Part shown: piece after piece, positions 45,101 through 54,129 of the stretch | Position numbering within the stretch: position 1 is the stretch's first letter | How the letters are laid out: every line of letters starts with the position of its first letter | Assembly (NCBI GenBank): GCA_965243755.1 | Contig: CBDEVW010000001.1 | Coordinates: forward strand, 417,212 to 481,211 | DNA from: JANSWY01 sp965243755 | GTDB taxonomy: Bacteria; Bacteroidota; Bacteroidia; Cytophagales; Cyclobacteriaceae | Length of the DNA stretch: 64,000 bases | Direction: 5' to 3' | Program-made: the position numbers and the translations under genes | Notes under the pieces: generated by a model | Told to the model about the DNA's origin: nothing | What the model saw: only the letters and a program-made list of their open reading frames with translations | Database searches by the model: none

Positions 45101-45850
45101 TTATAATACCTGATCCAGAAATGAGTTGATACCTTTCAGAAGTAACTCAGGCTCTTCATACATACCCATGTGCCCCGTGTTGCTCAGTTCGATGTAAAGT
45201 GCATTATTGGCTAATTCACTCATTTTTCTACTGTCTTCAATCGGAACCGCGCCATCCATGGTTCCTGCTACAATCAACTTTGGTTTTTCAGAGATCAGGA
45301 GCTTAGTACTATCAGGACGATCTCTCATGGCTCGCGCATATGCTATAATTGAGCGACCATCGATGGTTTCACCTTCCTTTTGCAAAGTTGCAATGATTTC
45401 CTGCTTTGGCTGATGAAACAAGTTTTGATAAAAATTCTGCAGGAATAACGAAGAGCCCTTTTCAGAAACTATTTTAATCACCTGATCTCTCCCGGCCTTT
45501 TTAGCTGTACTGTCCTCAAAGGCAGTGGAGTGAATCAACCCGAAACCTGTTATATTATCTCCAAATAAACGTTCAAGCGCAAGTGTCAGATACCCACCCA
45601 GAGAATGACCCATCACAAGATATTTCGGAATGGCTAGTTCTGTCATCATTTGATGTATTTGCCTGGCCACCTCATCCAGTGTCAAATGATCTTCATGCAA
45701 TGGAGACTTGCCAAAACCAGGCAGATCGGGTACAATGATCCTGCATCGATCACTTAATGGATCTATTATTTCATTCCAAACAGTCCCTGATTCGCAATAA
45801 CCATGAATCAGCAATAGTGGAAAGCCGTTACCTTTTTCAGTGAAATGCAA
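45101..45850 (-). CDS. Alpha/beta fold hydrolase
   Basis: The 249-residue protein has a typical alpha/beta hydrolase plan: LLLIHGYCESGTVWNEI (oxyanion loop), VMGHSLGGYLTLA (Ser nucleophile), an Asp in IVAGTMDGAVP and a His in LSNTGHMGMYEEP. The substrate cannot be told; esterases and lactonases look alike. The start is TTG. It lies 2 bp after dxs on the same strand and is probably in the same operon, although a role in isoprenoid synthesis is not obvious. Confidence 0.88.
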   Translation of the reverse strand: MHFTEKGNGFPLLLIHGYCESGTVWNEIIDPLSDRCRIIVPDLPGFGKSPLHEDHLTLDEVARQIHQMMTELAIPKYLVMGHSLGGYLTLALERLFGDNITGFGLIHSTAFEDSTAKKAGRDQVIKIVSEKGSSLFLQNFYQNLFHQPKQEIIATLQKEGETIDGRSIIAYARAMRDRPDSTKLLISEKPKLIVAGTMDGAVPIEDSRKMSELANNALYIELSNTGHMGMYEEPELLLKGINSFLDQVL

Positions 45851-45852
45851 TT

Positions 45853-47775
45853 TTAAACTACGGTTGGTACTGCATTGAGCATTTTAAGGGCACACTGATA
45901 TATCCCCTCCGGGCCGAAGTTACACTCATCATGTAATTGTCTTTGCTCCCCATGCTCTATCACGGCATCTGGAATACCCAGTCGGGTCACTTGAGCAGCA
46001 TATTGGTGATCTGCCATGAATTCCAGGACGGCACTGCCAAATCCACCTTTAAGACAACCATCTTCTACAGTGATTACCTTTTTATATTTTCTGAAGATCT
46101 TATGCAGTAGTTTTTCATCCAGTGGCTTCACGAATCTCATATCGTATAGTCCCACCTTAATTCCTTCATCGGAAAGTTTTTCTGCTACTTCAAGTCCATA
46201 GTTCCCAATGTGTCCAATGGTCAAGATAGCCAATTCTTCTCCTTCCTGTAGCGTTCTACCGGTTCCGATCTCAATTTCCTGCAAAGGAGTTTTCCATTCT
46301 GGCATCACACCCTGGCCTCTTGGATACCGGATGGTGAATGCTCCCTCTCCACCCGGCAGTTGAGCGGTATACATTAAGTTTCTGAGCTCCTCCTCATTCA
46401 TTGGTGCAGAAACGATCATGTTTGGAATACACCTCATATATGCCAGATCATAAGCTCCATGGTGTGTAGGTCCATCAGCTCCTGCAAATCCGGCCCTATC
46501 CAGACATAAAACCACTCTCAGGTTCTGCAAACAAATATCATGAATGACCTGATCATATGCCCGCTGCATGAAGGTCGAATAAATGTTACAGAATGGCACC
46601 AGACCCTGTGTAGCCAATCCCGCGGAAAACGTCACAGCATGTTGTTCCGCTATGCCTACATCGAAAGCCCGGTCAGGCATGGCCTTCATCATGATATTCA
46701 TGGAAGACCCTGATGGCATGGCAGGTGTTACTCCCATTATTTTTTCATTGTTCTCCGCCAGCTCTACCAACGTATGACCAAACACGTCCTGATACTTTGG
46801 AGGCTGTGGTTCATCAAAAACTTTCTTCTTTATTTCGCCGGTGATCTTATCAAACTTACCGGGAGCATGCCATTTGGTCTGATCCTTTTCAGCCAGTGCA
46901 TAACCTTTACCCTTTACCGTAACACAGTGAAGAATCTTTGGCCCAGGTATATCTTTCAGGTCATTTAGGACATCTACCAGGTGGTTCACATCATGGCCGT
47001 CCACCGGACCGAAGTATCTTAAATTGAGTGATTCAAATAAATTGCTTTGTTTCAGCAGGAAGGACTTCACACTATTTTCCAGCTTAGCAACGATCTCTCT
47101 TGCATTTGGTCCGAACTTGCTGATCTTGCCCAGTATATTCCATACCTCGTCGCGTACTTTGTTGTAAGCATGTGATGTAGTGATGTCTGTGAGGTAATCC
47201 TTTAGCGCTCCAACGTTGGGATCAATGGACATGCAGTTGTCATTGAGGATGATCAGCAAATTGGAATTCGATACTCCTGCGTGATTCATCGCTTCAAAAG
47301 CCATTCCTCCTGTCATGGAACCATCTCCAATCACTGCGATATGATGCCTGTCCTCCTCATTTTTGTATTGTGACGCCACAGCCATACCAAGGGCGGCAGA
47401 AATAGAAGTGCTGGAATGACCTACTCCAAAGGTATCAAACTCACTTTCTTTCCTTTTAGGAAACCCTGACAGGCCCTTGTACATTCTATTGGTGTGGAAC
47501 TGATCTCGTCTTCCTGTAAGTATTTTATGGCCATATGCCTGATGCCCAACATCCCAGACCAATTGGTCATAGGGTGTTTTAAAAACATAGTGCAATGCTG
47601 TTGTCAATTCCACCACGCCAAGGCTGGCGCCAAAGTGCCCACCATAAACGGATACAACATCTACAATGTACTGACGAAGTTCCTCGCAAACCTTTACCAG
47701 GTCTTTCGGATCTATATTTTTTAAATCGTCAGGGGAATCGATATTCTTTAATAGTGGTCCGGGTTCGATAAGCAT
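45853..47775 (-). CDS. dxs: 1-deoxy-D-xylulose-5-phosphate synthase
   Basis: The 640-residue protein makes DXP from pyruvate and glyceraldehyde 3-phosphate, the first step of the non-mevalonate isoprenoid pathway, feeding carotenoid and quinone synthesis. Thiamine-diphosphate motifs are visible: VIGDGSMTGGMAFEA with the NDNCMSI segment, the second domain DRAGFAGADGPTHHG, and a C-terminal transketolase-like domain with TVEDGCLKGGFG. Length matches the family (620-650). A probable -7 box lies 95 bp upstream. It is divergent from scpA with 190 bp between starts. Confidence 0.96.
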   Translation of the reverse strand: MLIEPGPLLKNIDSPDDLKNIDPKDLVKVCEELRQYIVDVVSVYGGHFGASLGVVELTTALHYVFKTPYDQLVWDVGHQAYGHKILTGRRDQFHTNRMYKGLSGFPKRKESEFDTFGVGHSSTSISAALGMAVASQYKNEEDRHHIAVIGDGSMTGGMAFEAMNHAGVSNSNLLIILNDNCMSIDPNVGALKDYLTDITTSHAYNKVRDEVWNILGKISKFGPNAREIVAKLENSVKSFLLKQSNLFESLNLRYFGPVDGHDVNHLVDVLNDLKDIPGPKILHCVTVKGKGYALAEKDQTKWHAPGKFDKITGEIKKKVFDEPQPPKYQDVFGHTLVELAENNEKIMGVTPAMPSGSSMNIMMKAMPDRAFDVGIAEQHAVTFSAGLATQGLVPFCNIYSTFMQRAYDQVIHDICLQNLRVVLCLDRAGFAGADGPTHHGAYDLAYMRCIPNMIVSAPMNEEELRNLMYTAQLPGGEGAFTIRYPRGQGVMPEWKTPLQEIEIGTGRTLQEGEELAILTIGHIGNYGLEVAEKLSDEGIKVGLYDMRFVKPLDEKLLHKIFRKYKKVITVEDGCLKGGFGSAVLEFMADHQYAAQVTRLGIPDAVIEHGEQRQLHDECNFGPEGIYQCALKMLNAVPTVV

Positions 47776-47869
47776 AGGCCAAAAAATCTGATGTTGTAAG
47801 GTACAACTCCTAACTTAATATTTTGTTCTATTTGTTCACTTTGAATTTAACCTTACAAAATTCGATCTG

Positions 47870-47877
47870 CAAATCTA
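47870..47877 (-). promoter_or_regulatory. Probable -7 box of dxs
   Basis: On the minus strand this reads TAGATTTG, matching TAnnTTTG, preceded on the plus strand by the same TGC/CGC bases seen before pruA and ndk. It lies 95 bp upstream of the dxs ATG. Confidence 0.45.
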
Positions 47878-47917
47878 CTATTTTTTTAAAATGCATTACA
47901 TATTCTTTTAATACTAA

Positions 47918-47925
47918 TATCTTTG
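47918..47925 (+). promoter_or_regulatory. Probable -7 box of scpA
   Basis: The sequence reads TATCTTTG, a match to TAnnTTTG, 40 bp upstream of the TTG start. The -33 element is not clear in the AT-rich stretch before it. Confidence 0.4.
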
Positions 47926-47965
47926 AGGTTCTCTGAAAAAGGTTTCACATTAACTTTCAGGCATT

Positions 47966-48718
47966 TTGAGTTTTGAAATAAAGCTACCACTTTTTGAGGG
48001 TCCTTTTGACCTGCTGCTTTTCTTCATTGAAAGAGATGAATTGGATATTTATGATATTCCAATTTCCAAAATCACCAATGATTTTCTGGAATACATCGAC
48101 CAAATGGAGCAACTCAATGTGGAACTGGCCAGTGAATTCATATTGGTGGCAGCCACCCTGATGAGGATAAAAGCCAAAATGCTCCTGCCAAGACCTGTGT
48201 TGGATGAAGAGGGTAATGAAATCGACCCGAGAGAGGAACTTGTCAAGCACCTGTTGGAATATAAACGGTACAAATCCGTCATCAAGGAATTGATGGAAAT
48301 GGAGTCCAGCAGGATGGATCAGGAGAGGCGAGGGAACCTTGAAAAGGAGATCCGGGCTTTATCAGAAACTGTAAATGTAGAGTCTGAACTACAAAACATT
48401 GACTTGTATAAGTTGATGAATGTTTTTCAGAAGGTTTTGCAGCGCTATGAGTACGAGAAAAACAAACCCATCCATAAAGTTGTTCAGTATCCTTACTCCA
48501 TAGGGCAGCAAAAGGAGTTCGTAATGGAGAAGTTGATGAATAAGGACCGGCTTGCATTCTCTGAACTGATAGAGGAGAAACCTGAAAAAATACTGGCGAT
48601 CTACAATTTCCTTGCAATTTTGGAATTGCTCCAACTAAAACTCATCACACTTCATCTGGGGGAGGGATTTAACAATTTTTGGATAGAAAAGATAGAAGGG
48701 GAGTTAGTCAATGGATAA
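47966..48718 (+). CDS. scpA: Segregation and condensation protein A
   Basis: The 250-residue protein is the kleisin subunit of the bacterial SMC condensin. The N-terminal signature is clear (LPLFEGPFDLLLFFIERDELDIYDIPI), followed by FILVAATLMRIKAKMLLPRP and a winged-helix C-terminus that contacts the SMC head. The start is TTG at 47966, with no ATG that would retain the conserved N-terminus. scpB is not in the window. The stop overlaps the next gene by 8 bp, so a membrane flippase-like protein is made from the same transcript. Confidence 0.92.
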   Translation: MSFEIKLPLFEGPFDLLLFFIERDELDIYDIPISKITNDFLEYIDQMEQLNVELASEFILVAATLMRIKAKMLLPRPVLDEEGNEIDPREELVKHLLEYKRYKSVIKELMEMESSRMDQERRGNLEKEIRALSETVNVESELQNIDLYKLMNVFQKVLQRYEYEKNKPIHKVVQYPYSIGQQKEFVMEKLMNKDRLAFSELIEEKPEKILAIYNFLAILELLQLKLITLHLGEGFNNFWIEKIEGELVNG

Positions 48719-49790
48719 CAGAACACAGAAAGCACTTAGTGTACTTAATCCAAGAAAAGCATGGATACCAATTCTTATAGGATTGGCCATTGTGTTTTTC
48801 ATGATCTACTCAGATCCTAACGTCACCCCGGACCAACTGCGGCTGATATTTAATGCCAGTTTTCCTGTCCTTGTGGTGGCTATTTTTGTTTTATTGGCCA
48901 GAGATATAGGTTATGTATATCGCATCAGAACACTTACAGGAAAGGACCTGACCTGGAAAAGCAGCCTGGTAGTCATCATCTTATGGGAATTTGCATCTGC
49001 AGTTACACCTTCTGTAGTTGGCGGAACAGCGGTGGCAATATTCATCTTATTAAAGGAGAAAATTCCATTGGGGAGAGCTATCGCATATGTAACCCTCACT
49101 GCCATTTTGGACAACATGTACTTTGTGGTAGCAGCACCAATTGTACTTTTTCTTTCCGGAGTAAAGATATTTCCCAACTACACCGGTGGGTTTGCTACTT
49201 TTTTCTGGATCAGCTATGCACTCATTCTGGCTTATACTTTAATCATGATCTATGCCGTCTATTTCCAGCCAAGGGCATTTAAATGGATTTTATACAAGGT
49301 AACAGCGTTAAAATTTCTTAGAAAGTGGCGAAGTGAAGCACTCCACCAGGGTGACGAGATCATCCTCGCTTCCAGAGCATTAAAGGGCAAAAAATATTCT
49401 TACTGGATCCGCATCATCATGGCTACCATTTTCATTTGGTCCGCCAGGTATTTGTTGCTAAACACCCTGATTTCAGCATTCACCACACCGGATTTCGGTG
49501 AACATATCGCGATTTTTTCGCGCCAGGTAATCATGTGGATCATCATGTTGATCTCTCCTACTCCAGGAGCAGCAGGCGTGGCAGAGATCTCATTTAGTAA
49601 CTTTTTCGAAGGTTTCTTGGGTGACGAGAACCTGGCAATCAATTTGATCTGGCGATTCATGACTTATTACTTCTACATCTTCCTGGGAGTGTTTGTCCTG
49701 CCAAAATGGATCAGTAAAAGATTTACAGCAAAAAAAAATAGCTCTACCAAAGCAGAGCCATCTCAAAATAAAGTCGTTACCGAGGTTTAA
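48711..49790 (+). CDS. Flippase-like membrane protein (lysylphosphatidylglycerol synthase TM family, UPF0104)
   Basis: The 359-residue protein has about eight membrane helices and is a member of the family that includes the integral part of MprF and YbhN-like proteins. The SSLVVIILWEFASAVTPSVVGG segment and MLISPTPGAAGVAEISF are family signatures (the PxPGGxG-like loop). These proteins are thought to move or tolerate lipids; no catalytic synthase domain is present. The gene overlaps scpA by 8 bp and ends 18 bp before the convergent ndk gene. Confidence 0.85.
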   Translation: MDNRTQKALSVLNPRKAWIPILIGLAIVFFMIYSDPNVTPDQLRLIFNASFPVLVVAIFVLLARDIGYVYRIRTLTGKDLTWKSSLVVIILWEFASAVTPSVVGGTAVAIFILLKEKIPLGRAIAYVTLTAILDNMYFVVAAPIVLFLSGVKIFPNYTGGFATFFWISYALILAYTLIMIYAVYFQPRAFKWILYKVTALKFLRKWRSEALHQGDEIILASRALKGKKYSYWIRIIMATIFIWSARYLLLNTLISAFTTPDFGEHIAIFSRQVIMWIIMLISPTPGAAGVAEISFSNFFEGFLGDENLAINLIWRFMTYYFYIFLGVFVLPKWISKRFTAKKNSSTKAEPSQNKVVTEV

Positions 49791-49808
49791 CCCGAATAGT
49801 TATAAATC

Positions 49809-50228
49809 TTAAACCCTCTCGAATTGAGAAAAGTAGAATGCTCCTTCAATCTCAGCATTCTCATCAGAATCTGATCCGTGAACAGCATTAGCTTCAATAG
49901 ACTTAGCGAATATCTTTCTGATAGTCCCTTCAGCTGCTTCCGCAGGATTAGTAGCACCAATCAGTTTTCTAAAATCCTCCACCGCATTGTCTTTTTCAAG
50001 TATTGCTGCAATGATTGGTCCTGAAGACATGTAGTTCACCAAATCGTTATAGAAAGGTCTCTCTTTGTGAACTGCATAGAAAGCCCCTGCTTTCTCAGGA
50101 GTCAATTTTGTAAGCTTCATTGCTTTGATTACAAATCCTGCCTCTTCAATCATCTTTAAAATTGCACCAGAATTACCCGCTGCATAAGCATCCGGTTTGA
50201 TCATGGTGAATGTTCTGTTGCCTGCCAT
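49809..50228 (-). CDS. ndk: Nucleoside diphosphate kinase
   Basis: The 139-residue protein transfers phosphate between nucleoside tri- and diphosphates. It has the N-terminal RTFTMIKPDA, the ATNPAEAAEGTIRKIF segment and the active-site signature NAVHGSDSDENA with the phosphorylated histidine. Length is typical. A probable -7 box lies 42 bp upstream of the start. It stands alone between convergent and divergent neighbours. Confidence 0.97.
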   Translation of the reverse strand: MAGNRTFTMIKPDAYAAGNSGAILKMIEEAGFVIKAMKLTKLTPEKAGAFYAVHKERPFYNDLVNYMSSGPIIAAILEKDNAVEDFRKLIGATNPAEAAEGTIRKIFAKSIEANAVHGSDSDENAEIEGAFYFSQFERV

Positions 50229-50269
50229 AATTAACTATGTTGAGTTGTGAATTATTAATTTTACGGCCG

Positions 50270-50277
50270 CAAATCTA
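50270..50277 (-). promoter_or_regulatory. -7 box of ndk
   Basis: On the minus strand this reads TAGATTTG, matching TAnnTTTG, with GCGG following. It lies 42 bp upstream of the ndk ATG, the same distance as the identical box of pruA. Confidence 0.5.
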
Positions 50278-50393
50278 TAGCATATTTGAATGGAATAAAA
50301 CTGTTGAACAGAAGTAGTTTAAGCCTGATTATTTTTGTTTTGAATTGAATTATTAAGACTTTTGCGAATTATTTTCAATCAAGCGTGCACTTG

Positions 50394-51416
50394 ATGCAGA
50401 ACCTGGATACATTCAAGGCCCTGTTGGCCGAACCAAAGAAAATAGTCATTACCACCCACCAGAATCCGGATGCCGATGCATTGGGGTCCTCTCTGGGTCT
50501 CTACAATTACCTCATTAAATATGGGCACAATGTAGAAGTGATTACACCTACTGATTACCCTGAATTTCTGACGTGGATGAAAGGCAATGATCAGGTAGTG
50601 ATATACAATAAGGAAGAAAACAGTTGCATCAGCGACAAAGTGAAGCGAGCCGATCTGATATTTTGCCTGGACTTCTCCAGTTTGAAAAGAATCAATGAGC
50701 TTGGTGATTTGGTGAGAGAGTCCTCCGCCAAAAAGGTGCTAATTGATCACCATCTGGACCCGGAAGACTTTGCTGATTTCGTTTTATGGTCCACAAAAGC
50801 AGCTGCAACAGCAGAACTGGTATACGACCTGATCGAAATGATGGGTGACCTTGATAGTATTGATCAGGATATTGCGGAATGTCTGTATGCAGGGATAATG
50901 ACCGATACCGGATCATTCAAACACCCCTCTACTACTGCAAAAGTTCATACCATCGTGGCTCAGCTGATCAACCACGGTGCTCAGGTCAGTAAAGTCAGCA
51001 AACTGATTTATGACAACAATAGTGTCGACCGACTGAAATTCCTCGGGTATGCATTATCTGAGAGACTCTATGTATTGGAAAATATCCATGTGGCCTATAT
51101 CCTGTTGAGCCAGGAGGATATGGACAGGTTCAACCTGAAATCCGGAGACACTGAAGGATTAGTCAACTATGCTTTATCTATCAAAGGAATAAAAATGGCC
51201 GCTATCATCATGGACAAAGGGGATCTTGTAAAGATGTCTTTCCGATCAGTGGGCGATTTTTCTGTTAATGAGTTTGCGCAGAACAATTTCAACGGAGGTG
51301 GCCATAAAAATGCCGCTGGTGGCGCATCAAAAATGACCTTAAAAGAGACAGAGGAAAAATTCCTTGCCGAAATATTAAAACACAAAAACCAACTTATCAA
51401 TGAGAATTCGCATTAA
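50394..51416 (+). CDS. nrnA: DHH-family oligoribonuclease/PAP phosphatase (NrnA-like)
   Basis: The 340-residue protein (ATG at 50394; a GTG nine bases upstream is also possible) has the DHH domain motifs ITTHQNPDADALGSSLG, CLDFSS, IDHHLDP and TDTGSFKH, and the C-terminal DHHA1 motif NGGGHKNAAGG. NrnA proteins degrade short RNA leftovers and 3'-phosphoadenosine 5'-phosphate. It heads a plus-strand string with two FKBP lipoproteins, rdgB and udk; the next gene starts inside its 3' end (17 bp overlap). Confidence 0.93.
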   Translation: MQNLDTFKALLAEPKKIVITTHQNPDADALGSSLGLYNYLIKYGHNVEVITPTDYPEFLTWMKGNDQVVIYNKEENSCISDKVKRADLIFCLDFSSLKRINELGDLVRESSAKKVLIDHHLDPEDFADFVLWSTKAAATAELVYDLIEMMGDLDSIDQDIAECLYAGIMTDTGSFKHPSTTAKVHTIVAQLINHGAQVSKVSKLIYDNNSVDRLKFLGYALSERLYVLENIHVAYILLSQEDMDRFNLKSGDTEGLVNYALSIKGIKMAAIIMDKGDLVKMSFRSVGDFSVNEFAQNNFNGGGHKNAAGGASKMTLKETEEKFLAEILKHKNQLINENSH

Positions 51417-52245
51417 CCAAATAATGAGTCATATATCCGCACTAGCCTTTTGTGTCACATTTTCATGTACACCACAAAATGTAATAGAAACTCCTTCGGG
51501 ATTAGAAGTGGAAATGATCAGGTCTTCCAACGGTGAGAAATTTGAAATTGGTGACGAATTGGAAGTTAACCTTGTGTATGAGACCAAAGATGGTAAAAAG
51601 CTGTTCGATACCCGAAAAATTGGTGCTCCTGTAAAGATTAGAATGACTGATAGTGACAGAGGCTTGTTTCATGAAATGATCCAGATGTTATCGGTGGGCG
51701 ATTCAGCTACCTGCGAAATTTCTGTAGATAACCTTTACGAGGAAACCTTTCAGCGATCTGTGCCTGACTCAATTGCTAAAGGGACCATGTTGAAATTCAA
51801 TATAGGAATCGTTAGTGCCAAAAACCTTACCGAAAAAATTGAAGCACAAAAGAAAATCGATGCAGAGCTGATTGATCAATACCTTGCTAAAAACAATATT
51901 GAAGCAGAAACAGATACCACCGGATTAAGGTATGTCGTTACAAAAAAAGGCAATGGCCCCAAACCCAGCATCGGTGACAGTGTGTTAGTTCACTACACAG
52001 GAAAGCTCATGGAGAATGGAAAGAAATTTGATTCTTCCAAAGACAGAGGAACCCCTTTTGAGTTTTCAATTGGCAGGGGAGTCATCGAAGGATGGAGTAG
52101 AGGATTTGCCTTGCTCAATGAAGGAGATGAAGCTACTTTGTATATTCCAAGTGGCATGGCATATGGGCCTGGCGGATACCCCGGAACGATTCCACCAAAC
52201 GCTATATTGGTATTTGACGTAGAGTTTTTAGAAATCAAAAAATAA
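51400..52245 (+). CDS. FKBP-type peptidyl-prolyl isomerase lipoprotein, two FKBP-like domains
   Basis: The 281-residue protein has a lipoprotein signal (ALAFCVTFSC). Residues about 45-150 form a diverged FKBP-like domain (IGDELEVNLVYETKDGKKLFDTR, then SVGDSATCEIS), and residues 170-281 a canonical FKBP domain (VLVHYTGKLMENGKKFDSS, GVIEGWSRGFALL, YIPSGMAYGPGGYPGTIPPN). Such exported PPIases assist folding of outer-membrane or secreted proteins. A gliding-associated FKBP lipoprotein, GldI, exists in related bacteria; whether this is its counterpart cannot be told from sequence. It overlaps nrnA by 17 bp. Confidence 0.88.
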   Translation: MRIRINQIMSHISALAFCVTFSCTPQNVIETPSGLEVEMIRSSNGEKFEIGDELEVNLVYETKDGKKLFDTRKIGAPVKIRMTDSDRGLFHEMIQMLSVGDSATCEISVDNLYEETFQRSVPDSIAKGTMLKFNIGIVSAKNLTEKIEAQKKIDAELIDQYLAKNNIEAETDTTGLRYVVTKKGNGPKPSIGDSVLVHYTGKLMENGKKFDSSKDRGTPFEFSIGRGVIEGWSRGFALLNEGDEATLYIPSGMAYGPGGYPGTIPPNAILVFDVEFLEIKK

Positions 52246-52260
52246 TAAATTTAGATAGGG

Positions 52261-52857
52261 ATGAGGAGTGCGCTAATTCTTTTAATCACAGGACTTTTTA
52301 TATCGTTTCTTACTGGTTGTGACGATCCAAACATATTCGTTCCTGAAGATCCAGGTATTCAGTATCAAAAGGATTTGGAACTGATAGAAGATTACCTTGC
52401 CATGAAGGGATATACCTATGATGACACGACAGCCAGTGGTGTTAGGGTCGTTGTTCTGGATGCTGGTACTGGATTGGCTGTAGAAGAAAACTCGATTCTC
52501 ACTGTGGACTATACCACAAGGCTTTTGCTAATCGACTCATTAGGCAATCTGACAGATACCACTCACCTGGCTTCAACGATGCAGGATGTGGCGGACGAGC
52601 ACGGATTTAATCCAGATGATCAACTAATCTACACTTACTCAAGCAATGGGTGGTCATTGCTCGGTCAGGTAACCGGAAGAGAGTATATCGTTGGGTTTCG
52701 TCAGGGAGTTACTAATATTTGTGGAAAGTTGAACGAAGGTGGATTTGGAGAAATAGTAATCCCATCTGCGAGTGCCTATGGAGTTGCAGGAAACGCAAGT
52801 GTCCCCCCCAATACTGTCCTTATTTTTGAAATTTATCTCCGAAAGGTAAAACCATGA
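52261..52857 (+). CDS. FKBP-like lipoprotein
   Basis: The 198-residue protein has a lipobox (ISFLTGC, Cys20) and one FKBP-like domain over most of its length: GVRVVVLDAGTGLAVEENSILTVDYTTRL and later FGEIVIPSASAYGVAGNASVPPNTVLIFEIYL. Between these, about 70 residues form an insert that replaces the usual phenylalanine-rich flap and may alter substrate range. It follows the two-domain FKBP gene by 15 bp and overlaps rdgB by 4 bp, so it is in the same operon. Confidence 0.85.
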   Translation: MRSALILLITGLFISFLTGCDDPNIFVPEDPGIQYQKDLELIEDYLAMKGYTYDDTTASGVRVVVLDAGTGLAVEENSILTVDYTTRLLLIDSLGNLTDTTHLASTMQDVADEHGFNPDDQLIYTYSSNGWSLLGQVTGREYIVGFRQGVTNICGKLNEGGFGEIVIPSASAYGVAGNASVPPNTVLIFEIYLRKVKP

Positions 52858-53432
52858 CCATTTGTTTTGCAACAAACAATGCAAACAAACTCAAAGAGGC
52901 GAGAGAATTACTTTCCCAATATGAAGTAGTGGGTCTTAAAGATATCGGCTGCCACGAAGATATTCCTGAAACCGCAGATACAATTGAAGGCAATTCACTA
53001 CTGAAGGCAAAGTATGTATTTGAAAATTACCACATTGCATGCTTTGCGGATGATACAGGCCTTGAAGTTGATGCATTAGGAGGTGAGCCTGGTGTTTACT
53101 CCGCCAGGTATGCCGGCAAACACCATGACAGTGAAGCCAATATGAAAAAACTATTGGAAAATCTTCAACCGGAATCCAACAGAAGTGCGCAGTTTAAAAC
53201 AGTGATCACCTATCATTCAGGAACTGATATTGTTCAATTTGAAGGCATTGTAAGGGGCAGGATCACACTTGAGCCCAGCGGAAATAAGGGCTTTGGCTAT
53301 GATCCGGTTTTTACTCCCGAAGGCTACCAGCAGACGTTCGCAGAAATGAGTTCTTCAGAAAAAAATGCCATATCGCATAGAGGTATTGCCTTAAATCAAT
53401 TAATTTCTCATCTAAATAACATAAACACCTAA
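52854..53432 (+). CDS. rdgB: Non-canonical purine NTP pyrophosphatase (RdgB/HAM1)
   Basis: The 192-residue protein hydrolyses ITP, XTP and dITP to monophosphates, keeping damaged purines out of nucleic acids. It has ICFATNNANKLKEARELL, the FADDTGLEVDALGGEPGVYSARYAG motif and GFGYDPVFTPEGY, in full agreement with the family. The ATG overlaps the stop of the FKBP-like gene by 4 bp, and udk follows 4 bp after its stop. Confidence 0.95.
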   Translation: MTICFATNNANKLKEARELLSQYEVVGLKDIGCHEDIPETADTIEGNSLLKAKYVFENYHIACFADDTGLEVDALGGEPGVYSARYAGKHHDSEANMKKLLENLQPESNRSAQFKTVITYHSGTDIVQFEGIVRGRITLEPSGNKGFGYDPVFTPEGYQQTFAEMSSSEKNAISHRGIALNQLISHLNNINT

Positions 53433-53436
53433 ATCT

Positions 53437-54072
53437 GTGAAGCAACCCTTTTTCATAGGAATTACCGGGGGAAGTGGGTCCGGGAAAACACATTTTCTCA
53501 ACATGCTCCTGGAGGCCTTTGACCCTTCTGAAATTTGTGTCATAAGCCAGGATAATTATTATTTTCCAATTGAAAAACAGGAAAAAGATCAGAGAGGGAT
53601 AGAAAACTTTGACAGACCTGAGTCGATCAATGCCAAAAAGTTTGCACAGGACATTGAGGCATTGAGGGAAGGTAAAACGGTTGAATTACAGGAATATCTG
53701 TTCAATAACAATGCGAAGACACCAAAGACTTTTATACTTAAACCAGCCCCTATAATTGTAATTGAGGGAATCTTCACCCTCTATTTCGAAGAAGTGGCGC
53801 AGTACATGGATCTTAAGCTGTTTATAGATACCAAAGATATTCTGATGCTGAAGCGACGGATATTGAGAGACGCTGAAGAAAGAGGCTATGACCTACAAGA
53901 TGTATTGTACCGGTACGAATACCATGTAGAACCTGCCTTTGAAAAATATATTCGGCCTTACAAGTTCAAAGCAGACCTGATCATTCCTAATAACCACAAT
54001 CATTCCTTTGACAATGCCCTTGAAGTAGTAAAGAATTTCCTGAAAGCCAAGCTATTAGCTTCCAAAAGTTAA
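53437..54072 (+). CDS. udk: Uridine kinase
   Basis: The 211-residue protein phosphorylates uridine and cytidine in pyrimidine salvage. The P-loop is IGITGGSGSGKTHFL, the substrate-binding region includes SQDNYYFP and GIENFDRPESIN, and the IVIEGIFTLYF motif follows. The start codon is GTG at 53437, 4 bp after the rdgB stop; no ATG would keep the P-loop. It ends the string that begins at nrnA and 57 bp precede the small peptide gene. Confidence 0.93.
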   Translation: MKQPFFIGITGGSGSGKTHFLNMLLEAFDPSEICVISQDNYYFPIEKQEKDQRGIENFDRPESINAKKFAQDIEALREGKTVELQEYLFNNNAKTPKTFILKPAPIIVIEGIFTLYFEEVAQYMDLKLFIDTKDILMLKRRILRDAEERGYDLQDVLYRYEYHVEPAFEKYIRPYKFKADLIIPNNHNHSFDNALEVVKNFLKAKLLASKS

Positions 54073-54129
54073 GATCATTCAAGGTAGGTTGGTATTCATT
54101 TTTGATTTATCTACATTTGTGTCCGCTTG

